Below are positions 20,474 through 31,628 of a stretch of 64,000 bases of DNA, in pieces (the first letter of the stretch is position 1; every line of letters starts with the position of its first letter). Where the stretch lies: the NCBI RefSeq assembly GCF_030547185.1, contig NZ_JAUOQR010000013.1:1-64000 (forward strand), given 5' to 3'. Both the position numbers and the translations under genes were made by a program. Below the pieces are notes generated by a model. That model was not told the DNA's origin and did no database searches. It saw only the letters and a program-made list of their open reading frames with translations. The stretch comes from Neptuniibacter sp. 1_MG-2023 (GTDB taxonomy: Bacteria; Pseudomonadota; Gammaproteobacteria; Pseudomonadales; Balneatricaceae).

Positions 20474-21666
20474 TATCGACCCTCCCTACGCGTACTCTGT
20501 CTTATACGAAGCTCATCCACCACCTGATCAGTCACTTCTCTCAAGCTTTGACTATCTAAACGAACTGGCGAATTAGCATCTGCCGATACCGGACGGTTCT
20601 GCATGATTTTATCAAGCGGTAAATACATCATGTTATTACCACCCTCAACATCTACAAGAACTTTAGGGTTAGCAGCAAGCACTTCCTGCATTGTATCTAA
20701 GTACAAACGTTCACGAGTAACATCAGGAGCCTTTTCATACTCAGTCAACAGTGCCGTAAAACGCTTAGCATCACCTTCAGAGCGGGCAACAACCTGCTCC
20801 TTATAGGCACTCGCCTCTTCTAGCACACGCTGCGCCTGACCACGGGCCTCTGGAATAATACCATTAGCATAAGATTCAGCTTCGTTTTTAACTCGCTGCT
20901 CATCTTCTCGCGCCTTGATCACATCATCGAATGCATCTTGAACCTGGTTAGGTGCTTTAGCCTCTTTAATATTGACCTTAGATATACGTAGACCTGTACC
21001 ATAATCCGTCATATAACCCTGCAAGCGTTCCTGCACTTGAATAGACAGCTGTTCACGACCTTGGGTTAAGATTGAATGCATATTGGTAGAACCAACTACA
21101 TGACGAAGTGCAGATTCTGCAGCATTAGAAAGACTCGCTTCAGGATCTCTAACGGTTAGCACAAACCCTTTGGCATCAGTAATAACGTACTGAACCGTCA
21201 TTTCAACATCCACAATATTTTCATCTTTAGTCAACATAAGTGCACGATGATCACGCGTACGTACACGCGTTACGTTTACTTTTTCAACCAGATCAATTAA
21301 CGGCGGATTCCACTGTAAACCAGGGCCAACAGTATCGTTATACTTACCTAAACGTAGCACTACACCTCGTTCTTGCTGATCGACGGTATATACCCCCATA
21401 CCAGCCCAAATCACGATAGCAATAAGCGCAATAATCCAGAACAAGCCAGCACCACCAGAGGATGTACTTGAACCACCGCCATTTCCGGCATTATTTTTAC
21501 CGGAACCACCGAATATGCCACTCAGCTTATCCTGCAATTTCCGCAATGCCTCATCTAAGTCCGGCGGTCCTTGATCACCACCCCCTTTATTTCCCCCTCG
21601 GTTATTATTACCACTACCCCAAGGATCTTTATTATCACCATTACCACCAGGCTCATTCCAAGCCAT
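20473..21666 (-). CDS. hflK: HflK, FtsH protease modulator
   Basis: HflK is the partner of HflC in the FtsH-regulating complex. The 397-residue protein starts with a glycine- and asparagine-rich cytosolic segment (AWNEPGGNGDNKDPWGSG). A transmembrane helix (about 75-92), an SPFH domain (from about 98) and a helical region to about 345 follow. The length and N-terminal repeat are typical. Confidence 0.97.
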   Translation of the reverse strand: MAWNEPGGNGDNKDPWGSGNNNRGGNKGGGDQGPPDLDEALRKLQDKLSGIFGGSGKNNAGNGGGSSTSSGGAGLFWIIALIAIVIWAGMGVYTVDQQERGVVLRLGKYNDTVGPGLQWNPPLIDLVEKVNVTRVRTRDHRALMLTKDENIVDVEMTVQYVITDAKGFVLTVRDPEASLSNAAESALRHVVGSTNMHSILTQGREQLSIQVQERLQGYMTDYGTGLRISKVNIKEAKAPNQVQDAFDDVIKAREDEQRVKNEAESYANGIIPEARGQAQRVLEEASAYKEQVVARSEGDAKRFTALLTEYEKAPDVTRERLYLDTMQEVLAANPKVLVDVEGGNNMMYLPLDKIMQNRPVSADANSPVRLDSQSLREVTDQVVDELRIRQSTRREGR

Positions 21667-21798
21667 ATGCCACTCCGTATAAACAACTAGTTAGCTAGAT
21701 TAAAACACACAAATTCAATAAGTATTATTCGATTGATATTACTCAGCCCCTCGCAATACCCGAAGTATTCACAAAACAGCTCCAGCAATCAAATTAAA

Positions 21799-23103
21799 TC
21801 AATAAGGATTGACCTCCATTGGGAAACAACGTTCCCGAGACATACCCAACCGACTCAAAATTTGTAACATATCTTTCTTTTGTATACGCACTTCAAGAAC
21901 AATAGACCCTTTATCATCCATTTGCTCCGAAAGCACCGCACCACTTTCATATAACTTTGCTCTAAACTGCCCTTCGTCTGGCTGTAAAGAGACACAATCA
22001 TGATAAACATCATCCGCAAGCAACTCATTCACAGCCTGAAATAACAGGTCATGACCTACGCCTGCAACAGCAGAAAGCCACACACGAATAGGCTTACCCT
22101 CTTCGTTACGATCGATTCTTGCTTCACGCCCCTCAAGCAGGTCTATTTTGTTATAAACCTCAAGCACAGGAACTTCATCGGCTCCGATTTCACTTAAAAC
22201 GTGCTCAACTTCAGTTATATGCTCATGCCTGTCATCATCATGACAATCAATAACATGTAACAGCAACGTTGCTTCAATCGTTTCTTGCAATGTTGCTCTA
22301 AATGCTTCAACTAACTTATGCGGAAGGTGACGAATAAAACCAACAGTATCAGCTAATATCGCAGACCCAACATCTTCAATTTCTATACGGCGCAATGTAG
22401 GATCAAGCGTCGCAAAAAGCTGATCAGCCGCATAAACCTCAGAGGCTGTAAGAGAATTAAACAGTGTGGACTTACCAGCATTGGTATAGCCAACCAGCGA
22501 GAGCGTTGGAACTTCGGCACGTTTTCTTGAGCGCCGCCCTTGATCTCGCTGTTTACGTACTTTTTCTAAGCGCTTATGAATAGACTTCATACGTGCCCGA
22601 AGCAAACGCCGGTCAGTCTCAAGCTGTGTTTCACCTGGACCTCGCAGACCTATACCACCTTTTTGTCTTTCTAGGTGGGTCCAGCCTCGAACCAAGCGAG
22701 TCGACATATGATCTAACTGCGCTAACTCAACCTGCAACTTACCCTCATGAGTACGCGCACGCTGAGCAAATATATCCAATATCAGCCCTGTACGATCAAG
22801 CACTCTACATTGAATTTCATGTTCAATGTTTCGTTCCTGAGCAGGGCTCAAAGCATGATTAAAGATCACAACTTCAGAGTTGTGATGATCAACCAATACT
22901 TTTAGCTCTTCAAGCTTGCCTTGACCAATAAAGAACTTAGGGTTCGGATGCCCAAGAGACCCGGTAAGAAATTCAACCGGATCTGCACCAGCTGATAATG
23001 CCAGCTCTTCGAGTTCCTTTGGACTTTCTTGGTCAGCAGCAGCTGCCAAATTCATGTGTACTAATATGGCGCATTCGCCACTCTTCGGTCGCTCAAAGAA
23101 CAA
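21799..23103 (-). CDS. hflX: Ribosome-associated GTPase HflX
   Basis: HflX splits stalled or hibernating 70S ribosomes. The 434-residue protein has the N-terminal ND1 domain, the glycine-rich stretch GGIGLRGPGETQLE (149-162), a coiled linker and a G domain with P-loop GYTNAGKST (205-213). The only start giving the family N-terminus (FFERPKSGECAILVH) is TTG at 23101-23103. An in-frame TAA precedes it directly and GAGGA lies about ten bases upstream. It follows hfq. Confidence 0.96.
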   Translation of the reverse strand: MFFERPKSGECAILVHMNLAAAADQESPKELEELALSAGADPVEFLTGSLGHPNPKFFIGQGKLEELKVLVDHHNSEVVIFNHALSPAQERNIEHEIQCRVLDRTGLILDIFAQRARTHEGKLQVELAQLDHMSTRLVRGWTHLERQKGGIGLRGPGETQLETDRRLLRARMKSIHKRLEKVRKQRDQGRRSRKRAEVPTLSLVGYTNAGKSTLFNSLTASEVYAADQLFATLDPTLRRIEIEDVGSAILADTVGFIRHLPHKLVEAFRATLQETIEATLLLHVIDCHDDDRHEHITEVEHVLSEIGADEVPVLEVYNKIDLLEGREARIDRNEEGKPIRVWLSAVAGVGHDLLFQAVNELLADDVYHDCVSLQPDEGQFRAKLYESGAVLSEQMDDKGSIVLEVRIQKKDMLQILSRLGMSRERCFPMEVNPY

Positions 23104-23109
23104 TTATTA

Positions 23110-23352
23110 TCAGTCCTCAGCTTTCATTTCGTCAGCCGCCGGTAGTTTTACAGGGCGCGCAGGTACAACTGTAGAAATTGCATGCTTGTAAACCATCTGA
23201 CTAACTGTGTTTTTTAACAGAATGACAAACTGATCAAACGATTCAATCTGTCCCTGCAATTTAATACCATTTACCAAAAAAATAGAGACCGGAATGCGTT
23301 CCTTACGTAACGCATTTAAATAAGGGTCTTGTAACGATTGCCCTTTTGACAT
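23110..23352 (-). CDS. hfq: RNA chaperone Hfq
   Basis: Hfq is a hexameric Sm-like protein that pairs small RNAs with mRNAs. The 80-residue protein has Sm1 ([19 protein letters not shown]) and Sm2 ([14 protein letters not shown]) with the conserved Q8, F42 and YKH residues. The C-terminal tail is short, as in Pseudomonas rather than E. coli. The ATG has a strong GGAAGGAG upstream. It lies in the miaA-hfq-hflX order. Confidence 0.98.
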   Translation of the reverse strand: MSKGQSLQDPYLNALRKERIPVSIFLVNGIKLQGQIESFDQFVILLKNTVSQMVYKHAISTVVPARPVKLPAADEMKAED

Positions 23353-23477
23353 TTTGCAAACTCCTTCCCAAGAAATATTTTATATTTTGTCGTTATAGTA
23401 TTGCTGACGGCGCACAATTCGCCTCACTGTAGCCGAATTACAACTAATATACGGCATTTTTTCAGTCCAGCATGACA

Positions 23478-24410
23478 TTATATAATGCCACCATCCACTA
23501 ATTTCAAGGCATTAGATAATAGTTTTGAGTCATGGCTGTCCATCCAAGTAAGATTTTCCCAACTTCTTAGCCAAGTAACCTGTCTTTTTGCTAGCTGGCG
23601 CGTAGCTACTACACTTTTGAATTTCATAGTTTCAAAATCCCAAGTTCCAGCAAAATACTCCCACACCTGTCTATAGCCAACACAGCGTACGGCGGGCATT
23701 TGCAGCGTTAAATCACCACGATCCCACAACCCCCTAACCTCATCTATAAAGCCTTGATCCAGCATAATATCAAAGCGTTTTTCTATACGTTCATGTAGTT
23801 CAGAACGATCTTTAGGCATTACTGCCATAGGAATAATAGAAAAATCAGGTTGTTGTGCTTTTTGTTCTGCCCAGAGTTCACTCATAGGCCGACCAGTGAT
23901 CTCATACACCTCAAGGGCACGCTGTAAACGCTGCGAATCATTTTTATTTAAGCGAGCTGCAGATTCTGGATCGACTTCAGCTAAACGACTATGAATACTC
24001 TCCCAGCCATTCAATTCAGCCTCTTTAAGAATTCGCTCCCGCACATCTGCATCAGCCTTCGGTAACGTGGCCAACCCATTCTTTAAGGCATGAAAGTACA
24101 GCATAGTTCCCCCAGTCAAAAGAGGAATTTTTCCCGCTGATCGAATTTCTTCAATTTGTGCCAAAGCATCACAACGAAATTCAGCCGCTGAGTACGCATC
24201 AAGGGGATCGCATATATCAATCAATTTATGAGGATAACGCGCCAACGTGGCAGCATCAGGCTTTGCCGTGCCTATATCCATTCCTTGATAAATCATCGCA
24301 GAATCAACACTGACTATTTCACAAGGCATATTATCGTAAAGCTGCATGGCAAGATCAGTTTTGCCTGAAGCTGTAGGCCCCATTAAAAAAACAACCGGTA
24401 AATTACTCAA
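23478..24410 (-). CDS. miaA: tRNA dimethylallyltransferase MiaA
   Basis: MiaA adds the isopentenyl group to A37 of tRNAs reading UNN codons. The 310-residue protein has P-loop GPTASGKT (11-18) and the DSAMIYQGMDIGTAKP, LTGGTMLYF and GYRQVWEY signatures. The family N-terminus requires a TTG start (24408-24410), with GAGG about five bases upstream. The first ATG is at residue 10, inside the P-loop strand. It follows mutL by 11 bases. Confidence 0.97.
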   Translation of the reverse strand: MSNLPVVFLMGPTASGKTDLAMQLYDNMPCEIVSVDSAMIYQGMDIGTAKPDAATLARYPHKLIDICDPLDAYSAAEFRCDALAQIEEIRSAGKIPLLTGGTMLYFHALKNGLATLPKADADVRERILKEAELNGWESIHSRLAEVDPESAARLNKNDSQRLQRALEVYEITGRPMSELWAEQKAQQPDFSIIPMAVMPKDRSELHERIEKRFDIMLDQGFIDEVRGLWDRGDLTLQMPAVRCVGYRQVWEYFAGTWDFETMKFKSVVATRQLAKRQVTWLRSWENLTWMDSHDSKLLSNALKLVDGGII

Positions 24411-24421
24411 ATCACCCTCAA

Positions 24422-26302
24422 CTACTGTCCACGCATAAATAATTTATCAAGGTCGCTCATCGTCATTTGACTCCACGTAGGCCGCCCATGATTACACTGC
24501 CCACTACGCTCTGTATTTTCCATATCACGTAGCAGCGCATTCATCTCTGGTATTGTTAGCTGCCGATTCGCTCTCACTGCACCATGACAAGCCATAGTTC
24601 CAAGTAACTCGTTAATATGCTGCTCTATTCGCTTACTTTCACCATAGACGAGCATATCTGATAATACATCTCGAATAAGCTGCTCAACATTACCTTTAGC
24701 TAAAGAAACCGGCACTTGGCGTACAACGATTGTCTCTTCACCCATACGTGCTAATTCAAAACCTAAACGCTTAAATGTATCTGCATACTCTTCAGAACAA
24801 TCCGCTTCACGCTCGCTTACAGCAAGGCTCAAAGGCACCAACAAGGGCTGTGAGCGCACAACATCTTCTTCGTAAGACTGTTTCATACGCTCATACACAA
24901 TACGTTCATGGGCCGCGTGCATATCTACGACAATTAAACCTTGTGCATTCTCTGCAAGAATATAAACCCCATGCAACTGAGCAACGGCATACCCCATCGG
25001 AGGGCATTGCTCTTGAGCATCATCATTTTCAGCGGCCTGCTGAGTATTATCAGGATGCAACGCAGCATAGCCGGTCAACTGATCATTAACCTGCCCCTGC
25101 GATGGTGGCTGTGGATAACTCGATCTATACCCAGAAGGAGATGCGGCGCCCTCCCCATAACGAACCGCAGATCGCTGAGTAAACGCCATTCTCCCCTGCT
25201 CATGCAACGGCTCTTGAACAGCTGAAACGGGTTGCAATCCCTGCTCAAAACCTACATTTTCAGCCGTTCGTTCACCACCCAGCTGATCTTGTGGCCGCAT
25301 ATCTGCAATTAATCTATGTAAAGTTCTAAATAAAAAATCGTGAACTAAGCGACTTTCACGAAACCGAACCTCATGCTTGGTTGGATGAACATTCACATCA
25401 ACTAAGGAAGGATCAAGCTCTAAATAGAGAACATACGCAGGAAAACGACCATGATAAAGAACATCAGCGTAAGCCTGCCTCACAGCATGAGCAACCACTT
25501 TGTCTCTAATCATGCGGCCATTAACAAAGAAATACTGCAGATCCGCCTGACTACGTGAGAAGGTAGGTAAGCCAACCCAACCCCACAACCTTAGTCCTGA
25601 GGCCTCTGCAACAACATCAACATTTAAAGCGTTATCAATGAAGGCTGAACCACAAATATTAGCAACTCGCCGCTCTTGCTCTAACTGGCTATCTGCCTGC
25701 CGAAGTTGATGGATCACCTTTCCGTTATGTCGTAACTGAAAAGCCACATCAAAACGACTTAACGCAAGGCGCTTAACCACTTCATCTAGATGGCGAAATT
25801 CTGTTTTCTCTGTTTTAAGGAATTTACGACGGGCAGGTGTATTAAAAAAAAGATCCTTAACTTCAACCGTTGTCCCTTCAGGATGGGCTGCAGGCTCCAT
25901 TGTAGCCTCCATATCACGCCCTTCTGTCTGTACCTGCCAAGCACTCTCTTGCGAGGCCTGCCGGGAGGTCAATGATAAGCGAGAAACGGAACTAATACTG
26001 GCTAAAGCCTCGCCGCGAAAGCCTAAACTTCCCACCGCCTCTAAATCTTCCAGCACCTGTATTTTCGATGTTGCATGCCGACTAAGCGCTAATGGTAGAT
26101 CCTCTTTATCTATACCGGAGCCATTATCCCGGACACGCATTAACTTAACACCGCCCTGCTCTACCTCCACATCGACCTTATTAGCGCCGGCATCAAGGCT
26201 GTTTTCTAAGATCTCTTTTATAACTGAAGCAGGACGTTCAACAACCTCCCCCGCTGCTATCTGGTTAGCTAAACGCGGTGATAGCAAATGAATACGTGAC
26301 AT
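24422..26302 (-). CDS. mutL: DNA mismatch repair protein MutL, endonuclease type
   Basis: MutL couples MutS mismatch recognition to strand incision. The 626-residue protein has GHKL ATPase motifs (ENSLDAGA 33-40, DNGSGI 59-64, GFRGEAL 94-100), a variable proline/glutamine-rich linker and a C-terminal dimerisation domain. The C-terminal domain contains [12 protein letters not shown] (460-471), matching the metal-binding DQHA(X)2E(X)4E nuclease motif with M for Q, plus CNHGRP near the end. E. coli MutL lacks this motif. A MutH-independent pathway is therefore likely. Confidence 0.96.
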   Translation of the reverse strand: MSRIHLLSPRLANQIAAGEVVERPASVIKEILENSLDAGANKVDVEVEQGGVKLMRVRDNGSGIDKEDLPLALSRHATSKIQVLEDLEAVGSLGFRGEALASISSVSRLSLTSRQASQESAWQVQTEGRDMEATMEPAAHPEGTTVEVKDLFFNTPARRKFLKTEKTEFRHLDEVVKRLALSRFDVAFQLRHNGKVIHQLRQADSQLEQERRVANICGSAFIDNALNVDVVAEASGLRLWGWVGLPTFSRSQADLQYFFVNGRMIRDKVVAHAVRQAYADVLYHGRFPAYVLYLELDPSLVDVNVHPTKHEVRFRESRLVHDFLFRTLHRLIADMRPQDQLGGERTAENVGFEQGLQPVSAVQEPLHEQGRMAFTQRSAVRYGEGAASPSGYRSSYPQPPSQGQVNDQLTGYAALHPDNTQQAAENDDAQEQCPPMGYAVAQLHGVYILAENAQGLIVVDMHAAHERIVYERMKQSYEEDVVRSQPLLVPLSLAVSEREADCSEEYADTFKRLGFELARMGEETIVVRQVPVSLAKGNVEQLIRDVLSDMLVYGESKRIEQHINELLGTMACHGAVRANRQLTIPEMNALLRDMENTERSGQCNHGRPTWSQMTMSDLDKLFMRGQ

Positions 26303-26312
26303 TAAAAATCCT

Positions 26313-27641
26313 TTAACTTGCGGGAATTCTTAGAACTTGACCAATTTTGATCGTATCATTTTTAAGGCTATTAACCTTACGAAGCGATGCCAATGAGACA
26401 CCATTTTTTGAAGCAATAACGGAGAGGGTATCACCTCGTACAACTTTGTAGCTACGAGTATCCTTTGCTTTACGCTGTGCTATAAGCGTTAGAGCCGGCG
26501 GCTTCCGTTCAAAATGTTGCACAATACCTTTATAGATCGCATCAGCCATCTTCTTTTGATAACTTCTGGTTTTTAAGTTCGCAGCTTCACCCGGATTGGA
26601 GATAAACCCCGTCTCAACCAAAATGGAAGGAATGTCCGGTGATTTAAGCACTACAAACCCAGCCTGCTCTACATGGGACTTATGCATACGCGCAAAGCGC
26701 TTAATATTAGTATGAATGCCTTTCGCTATAGAGCGACTATCTTCTCGACTGGCCGTCATCGACATATCAAGCAGCACACTCGCTAATACATTATCTTTAT
26801 CATCTAAGCTGACACTGCCCACACCACCAATCAAATCGGCACTATTCTCTTTGCTTGCCAACCATCGACCCATTTCACTACTCGCCCCTCTCGAAGAAAG
26901 TACCCAAACAGAAGCTCCTCTGGCTCGAGGGTCTTTGAACGCATCCGCATGAATTGAGACAAAAAGATCTGCATTATATTTTCGTGCCGCCGACGTTCGA
27001 CCACGCAAGCTAACGTAGTAATCACCTGTTCGTGTCATCTGGCCTTTGTAGCCCGGCGTTTGATCTAAACGTAGCTTCAACTCTTTTGCCATCGCAAGTA
27101 CGACATCTTTCTCCCTAACTCGCCCACTCCCTATAGCACCCGGATCATCGCCCCCATGTCCCGCGTCAATAGCGATCACAATATCTCGGCCAGCTATCGC
27201 CTGCGGCTCAGCAGTTTTAGTCGCTTTAACTAAGGATTCTTTTTCATAAAGATCCAAGACCAAACGGTGACCATATTTTTGATTAGGCTTAAGCTCAAAG
27301 CTCTTCGGACGCACCGCATGTTTAAGGTCTAATACCAATCTAAGTGTTTTACCGTTTTTACCGGAACGAATACGCTCAACCGGACTTTTTTCGAGACCTA
27401 GGCGCTCTAAATCTGCCGTTAACGTCGTATTCTCAATATCCAAAACGATACGTTCAGGGTTATTTAATGTGAAAACCTTATGCGTTGCAGGCCCCGAAAG
27501 ATCAAAAACCAAACGAGCATGATCCGGTGCAAGCCAGATACGCACCTTTTCGACTTCCGCCCCTTGAACAAAAAAACTGCCAAGCGACAGGGCCGTACAA
27601 AACAACCAACTGACAACCCGCTTATACTTCGTTATTCGCAT
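26313..27641 (-). CDS. amiB: N-acetylmuramoyl-L-alanine amidase AmiB
   Basis: AmiB is a periplasmic zinc amidase that cleaves septal peptidoglycan during cell separation. The 442-residue protein has an N-terminal signal peptide (about 1-28), an AMIN targeting domain (about 30-135) and an Amidase_3 domain (about 153-375). Zinc ligands are H162, E177 and H231, with a catalytic Glu in [13 protein letters not shown]-terminal LysM domain (about 396-440) follows. LysM and the tsaE-amiB-mutL order favour AmiB over AmiC. Confidence 0.95.
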   Translation of the reverse strand: MRITKYKRVVSWLFCTALSLGSFFVQGAEVEKVRIWLAPDHARLVFDLSGPATHKVFTLNNPERIVLDIENTTLTADLERLGLEKSPVERIRSGKNGKTLRLVLDLKHAVRPKSFELKPNQKYGHRLVLDLYEKESLVKATKTAEPQAIAGRDIVIAIDAGHGGDDPGAIGSGRVREKDVVLAMAKELKLRLDQTPGYKGQMTRTGDYYVSLRGRTSAARKYNADLFVSIHADAFKDPRARGASVWVLSSRGASSEMGRWLASKENSADLIGGVGSVSLDDKDNVLASVLLDMSMTASREDSRSIAKGIHTNIKRFARMHKSHVEQAGFVVLKSPDIPSILVETGFISNPGEAANLKTRSYQKKMADAIYKGIVQHFERKPPALTLIAQRKAKDTRSYKVVRGDTLSVIASKNGVSLASLRKVNSLKNDTIKIGQVLRIPAS

Positions 27642-27711
27642 AAAGCCTAAAAAAACCCCTTCACAAAAAGCAAAACACCCTAACCCAACTTATGACCCAA
27701 CATCTAATTTT

Positions 27712-28185
27712 TTAATCAACAAGCTTATCGGCCATGATCTGGCCTAGTTCAGTCTTCGGCGTCCAGCTTAACTGCCGACCATACCCCAATAACTCTATCT
27801 GCAACACTAAATCGGCCTTCGGCAACATACCACGACCTTTGTCTGGCCATTCAACTAAACACAGCGCATCCTCATCAAAATAATCACGAATACCAAGGTA
27901 CTCTAACTCTTCAGGATCCGATAAACGGTACAGATCGAAATGATAGATATGTTTACCATTAATTTCATAAGGCTCCACCAGCGTATAGGTAGGACTCTTA
28001 ACCGAGCCTTGATGACCGGCCCCTCTAATAACACCACGACTTAAGGTGGTCTTACCCATACCCAAATCACCTAATAAAAAAATAACTCCCCCATTTTCTG
28101 TAGCTTGGGCTATTTTGTAACCAAAGGCGACCATGGAATCTTCATCAGGCAACTCAATCCGATACTCTTTACTCATATTGACCAT
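27712..28185 (-). CDS. tsaE: tRNA threonylcarbamoyladenosine ATPase TsaE
   Basis: TsaE is the ATPase that regenerates the TsaB-TsaD complex making t6A37 in ANN-decoding tRNAs. The 157-residue protein has Walker A GDLGMGKTT (39-47), the SPTYTLVEPY segment and HFDLYRL. It overlaps the nnr stop by 17 bases. An in-frame ATG three codons in is an alternative start. The nnr-tsaE-amiB order is conserved. Confidence 0.96.
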   Translation of the reverse strand: MVNMSKEYRIELPDEDSMVAFGYKIAQATENGGVIFLLGDLGMGKTTLSRGVIRGAGHQGSVKSPTYTLVEPYEINGKHIYHFDLYRLSDPEELEYLGIRDYFDEDALCLVEWPDKGRGMLPKADLVLQIELLGYGRQLSWTPKTELGQIMADKLVD

Positions 28186-29698
28186 TTATCACTTTAGGAA
28201 TCGTTAAAAAAAGATCGGACGCCAACATCCCAACCTCCCCTTGAGACTGAGCAATATAATCCGCTGCTGTCGCATGCACATAAACAGCGATACGGGCTGC
28301 ATTTTCAGGACTCATCTTTTGCGCCATAAATGCCCCGCAAATACCCGATAATACATCACCCATTCCGCCAACAGACATCCCTGGATTACCAGCAGAACAC
28401 AAATAGCTCGCATCACCCGCCGACACCAGCGAACCAGCACCTTTTAAAACTACAGTGCCACCACAAACAGTCTGCAACCTTTCAACCGCATCAAAACGGT
28501 CCTGTTCTATATCATTCACGGTTTCACCCAGTAAGCGTGCAGCTTCGCCCGGATGGGGTGTACATAGCCATTTATTACGCTGCTTAAGCTCAAATTTACT
28601 AAATAAATTCTTACTTACCATCAAATTCAACGCATCCGCATCTAGCACCATAGGCTTACCAGCCTCTAACGCGGTTAAGAGCATCTGCTCAGCCCAAGCG
28701 TTCTGACCAAGCCCTGGCCCGACAACAATAACATCTACTTTATCGAGTAAAGGTTGCAGCTGGGCGCTTGAATCAACCCCTTTAACCATAATCTCTGGGC
28801 AGCGACTTAACGAAGCCAGCACATGTTCAGAACGTGTAGCCAGTGTGACTAAACCAGCCCCACTTCTAATGGCGGCTTCTGAAGCTAATAGAGCAGCCCC
28901 GCCCATACCATGGTCTCCACCAACAACTAATAAGTGACCAAATCGTCCCTTATGTGATGACTTTGATCGAGGCGGCAAACACTCACCGAGATCCTCTTCT
29001 GTTGTTCTAAAAAGATTAACAGGAACCGCTTCATAAACCTCATCAGGTACCTTGAGATCATCAAACAACAGTGTTCCACAGTAATCAACCGCTTGTCCTG
29101 TCAACAAGCCCCGCTTCATGCCAATAAAGCTTATGGTTATATCAGCATGGACCGCCACACCCAAAACCCGTCCAGTGTCAGCACAAAGTCCTGAGGGAGT
29201 ATCAACTGAAATAACAGCTTTAGAGGAAGCGTTAAACTGCTCAATCGCAGTGTAAAATAAACCACGAACCTTACCAGAAAGCCCTGTGCCTAACATAGCA
29301 TCAACTAATAGACCGCCACGAAAGCTCATACCTGGCCTATAAAGTTCATAGCTAGGATAGATCGCTTGCAGTTGCTCCCACGCCGCTAACGCCTCACCTT
29401 TAAGCGCTAAAGGAAAGCGTTCATCTCCTACGCAAACCAGTTGGACATCAAGCCCTTTCTGTTTAGCGAGCAAGGCAACAACAAAACCATCCCCTCCATT
29501 ATTACCAGCACCACAGACTATTGTAATTGCAGTTACATTTGGGAAACGATCTAGCATTTCAGCAAAAACAGCATGACCCGCCCGCTGCATAAGGCGGATA
29601 CCCGGAATACCAAACTCATTGATTGCCGTACTATCCAGCACACGAGTTTGTTCCGCTGTGTATAATGTCGCCGGAAGAACCGCTCTGTTAACAGACAT
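28169..29698 (-). CDS. nnr: Bifunctional NAD(P)H-hydrate epimerase/dehydratase
   Basis: Nnr repairs damaged NAD(P)HX. An N-terminal YjeF_N epimerase domain (about 1-215, with CGAGNNGGDGF) is fused to a C-terminal ADP-dependent dehydratase (about 230-505). The latter shows VVGGDHGMGGAALL, DADALN, TPHPGEAARLL and GMGDVLSG motifs. I start it at the ATG at 29698, because the farther upstream start is a TTG four codons out. It is divergent from queG across an 81-base gap. Confidence 0.96.
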   Translation of the reverse strand: MSVNRAVLPATLYTAEQTRVLDSTAINEFGIPGIRLMQRAGHAVFAEMLDRFPNVTAITIVCGAGNNGGDGFVVALLAKQKGLDVQLVCVGDERFPLALKGEALAAWEQLQAIYPSYELYRPGMSFRGGLLVDAMLGTGLSGKVRGLFYTAIEQFNASSKAVISVDTPSGLCADTGRVLGVAVHADITISFIGMKRGLLTGQAVDYCGTLLFDDLKVPDEVYEAVPVNLFRTTEEDLGECLPPRSKSSHKGRFGHLLVVGGDHGMGGAALLASEAAIRSGAGLVTLATRSEHVLASLSRCPEIMVKGVDSSAQLQPLLDKVDVIVVGPGLGQNAWAEQMLLTALEAGKPMVLDADALNLMVSKNLFSKFELKQRNKWLCTPHPGEAARLLGETVNDIEQDRFDAVERLQTVCGGTVVLKGAGSLVSAGDASYLCSAGNPGMSVGGMGDVLSGICGAFMAQKMSPENAARIAVYVHATAADYIAQSQGEVGMLASDLFLTIPKVINGQYE

Positions 29699-29779
29699 CG
29701 CTCGAACCAATTATTTATGTAACGTTATGTTTTTAGAACATTATGAGGAATCTTCCCCGTAAAGGGCAAGCCTGAATAT

Positions 29780-30904
29780 ATGCCAGATAAACCATCACAT
29801 ACACTAGCAACGCTCGCACAGAAGATAAAAAGCTGGGCAAAAGAGCTAGGTTTCCAACAATGCGGTATTACCGATTGCGATCTGAGTGCGGAAAGAGCCC
29901 ATTATGAACAGTGGATCGAAGCGGGATATCACGGTGAGATGGGGTACCTCAACAATCATTTAGACAAACGATTCTCAGCTGATAGCTTACTCCCTGGAAC
30001 GCAACGCATTATCTGCGTACGCATGGATTACCTTCCACCTGGTACTGCAGCCGTAGACCTGCTTGATGATGGTAAACATGCTTATATCTCTCGTTACACT
30101 TTAGGTCGAGACTATCACAAGCTCATTCGTAAGCGTCTAACTCAGCTTGGCAAAAAAATAGATGATGAAGTAGGTGAAACAGTCTTTCGAGCCTTTGTTG
30201 ACAGCGCCCCTCTATTGGAACGCCCTTTAGCTGAGAAAGCGGGTCTCGGCTGGCGTGGAAAACATACACTTATCCTTAACCGCGAAGCGGGTTCCATGTT
30301 TTTCTTGGGCGAACTTCTGATCGATCTTCCTCTTCCTATAGATCAGCCCAGTACGGAAGAGCATTGCGGGAAATGCACGGCTTGTTTAGATGTATGCCCA
30401 ACACAAGCCTTTCCCCAACCGCATCTGCTTGACGCACGAAAATGCATCTCTTATTTAACAATTGAGCTAAGCGGATCTATTCCAGAAGAACTCCGCCCCA
30501 AAATGGGTAATCGCATCTTTGGTTGTGATGATTGTCAATTGATCTGTCCTTGGAATCGATTTGCCGATTTCACTCACGAACAAGACTTCCATCCTCGACA
30601 AAAGTTAGACAAAAGCGAATTAATTGAGCTCTTCAACTGGGATGAAGCCACATTCCTGAAAAAAACTGAAGGCTCCGCTATCCGTCGAACAGGCCATATT
30701 GGCTGGCTAAGAAACATTGCTGTTGCTTTAGGTAATAGTGATGGCGGGGAGAATGTTATTAACGCACTGAAAGCAAAGCTATCCCATAGTTCAGAAATCG
30801 TACAAGAACATAGCTTATGGGCTCTCAACAGGTTAGCGACTAAAAGGACTGAAGGGGCATTGCCAATCCACACCCACTCCCGTCGAAATAAGATCAAATT
30901 CTAA
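29780..30904 (+). CDS. queG: Epoxyqueuosine reductase QueG
   Basis: QueG performs the last step of queuosine synthesis in tRNA, reducing epoxyqueuosine with cobalamin and Fe-S clusters. The 374-residue protein has the conserved D141, two 4Fe-4S motifs (C196-C199-C202-C206 and C249-C252-C256 in GCDDCQLICPW) and a C-terminal HEAT-like region. It needs cobalamin. The nnr-queG-orn arrangement follows E. coli. Confidence 0.97.
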   Translation: MPDKPSHTLATLAQKIKSWAKELGFQQCGITDCDLSAERAHYEQWIEAGYHGEMGYLNNHLDKRFSADSLLPGTQRIICVRMDYLPPGTAAVDLLDDGKHAYISRYTLGRDYHKLIRKRLTQLGKKIDDEVGETVFRAFVDSAPLLERPLAEKAGLGWRGKHTLILNREAGSMFFLGELLIDLPLPIDQPSTEEHCGKCTACLDVCPTQAFPQPHLLDARKCISYLTIELSGSIPEELRPKMGNRIFGCDDCQLICPWNRFADFTHEQDFHPRQKLDKSELIELFNWDEATFLKKTEGSAIRRTGHIGWLRNIAVALGNSDGGENVINALKAKLSHSSEIVQEHSLWALNRLATKRTEGALPIHTHSRRNKIKF

Positions 30905-30914
30905 GAAAATAAAT

Positions 30915-31457
30915 TTACAGCTTAATAAAATGCTCTCGGTAATACTTCAGCTCATCAATAGAATCACGAATATCGTCTAAAGCTAAGTGAGAGCCTTTTT
31001 TAACAACACCAGCAGCAACTTCAGGTTTCCAGCGTTTAGCTAATTCTTTCAGCGAGCTGACATCCAAATTACGGTAATGGAAAAAAGCCTCTAATTCAGG
31101 CATATATTTATCAAGGAAACGGCGATCCTGACCTATACTATTACCGCACATGGGAGACTCACCCGCAGCCACATACTGCTTCAAGAATGCAATAGTTTCT
31201 TGTTCAGCCTGAGCCTCAGTGACAGAGCTATCTTTTACTCTCTGGGTTAATCCAGACTTACCATGCTGATTAGTGCACCACTCATCCATACCATCTAATA
31301 GTTGATCACTTTGATGAATAGCCAGCATAGGACCTTCAGCCAAAATATTCAGATCTGAATCCGTCACTACAGTCGCAATTTCAATAATTACATCATTTTT
31401 AGGATCCAAACCGGTCATTTCTAGATCAATCCAGATCAAATTGCCCTTATTTTCCAT
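30915..31457 (-). CDS. orn: Oligoribonuclease
   Basis: Orn is a DEDDh 3'-5' exonuclease that degrades di- to pentanucleotides, including pGpG from cyclic-di-GMP breakdown. I start it at the ATG at 31457, because GGAGG lies seven bases upstream and the product is then 180 residues like its relatives. The DLE motif (D11, E13), the central [10 protein letters not shown] and the C-terminal HLALDDI are present. It converges with queG, ten bases apart, with no obvious terminator. Confidence 0.97.
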   Translation of the reverse strand: MENKGNLIWIDLEMTGLDPKNDVIIEIATVVTDSDLNILAEGPMLAIHQSDQLLDGMDEWCTNQHGKSGLTQRVKDSSVTEAQAEQETIAFLKQYVAAGESPMCGNSIGQDRRFLDKYMPELEAFFHYRNLDVSSLKELAKRWKPEVAAGVVKKGSHLALDDIRDSIDELKYYREHFIKL

Positions 31458-31628
31458 TAAAAACCTCCAAAGTTGACGCAGGCACTGCACTTTCCCTTAG
31501 AATACCTTACCTTGGGCAGGTAAACAGGCCTTATTATTCTATTAAAATCATAAAATCGGGGATATTTAGTGATTCAGCCGCTACTCTTTAAGAACATACA
31601 GCAACTAAAGGCGTGTCACTAACAGCCT

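Noticed and set aside
31507-31523. Inverted repeat TTACCT/AGGTAA between orn and rsgA as an operator
   Set aside because: Only 6-bp arms in a single copy, too weak to call as a separate site.
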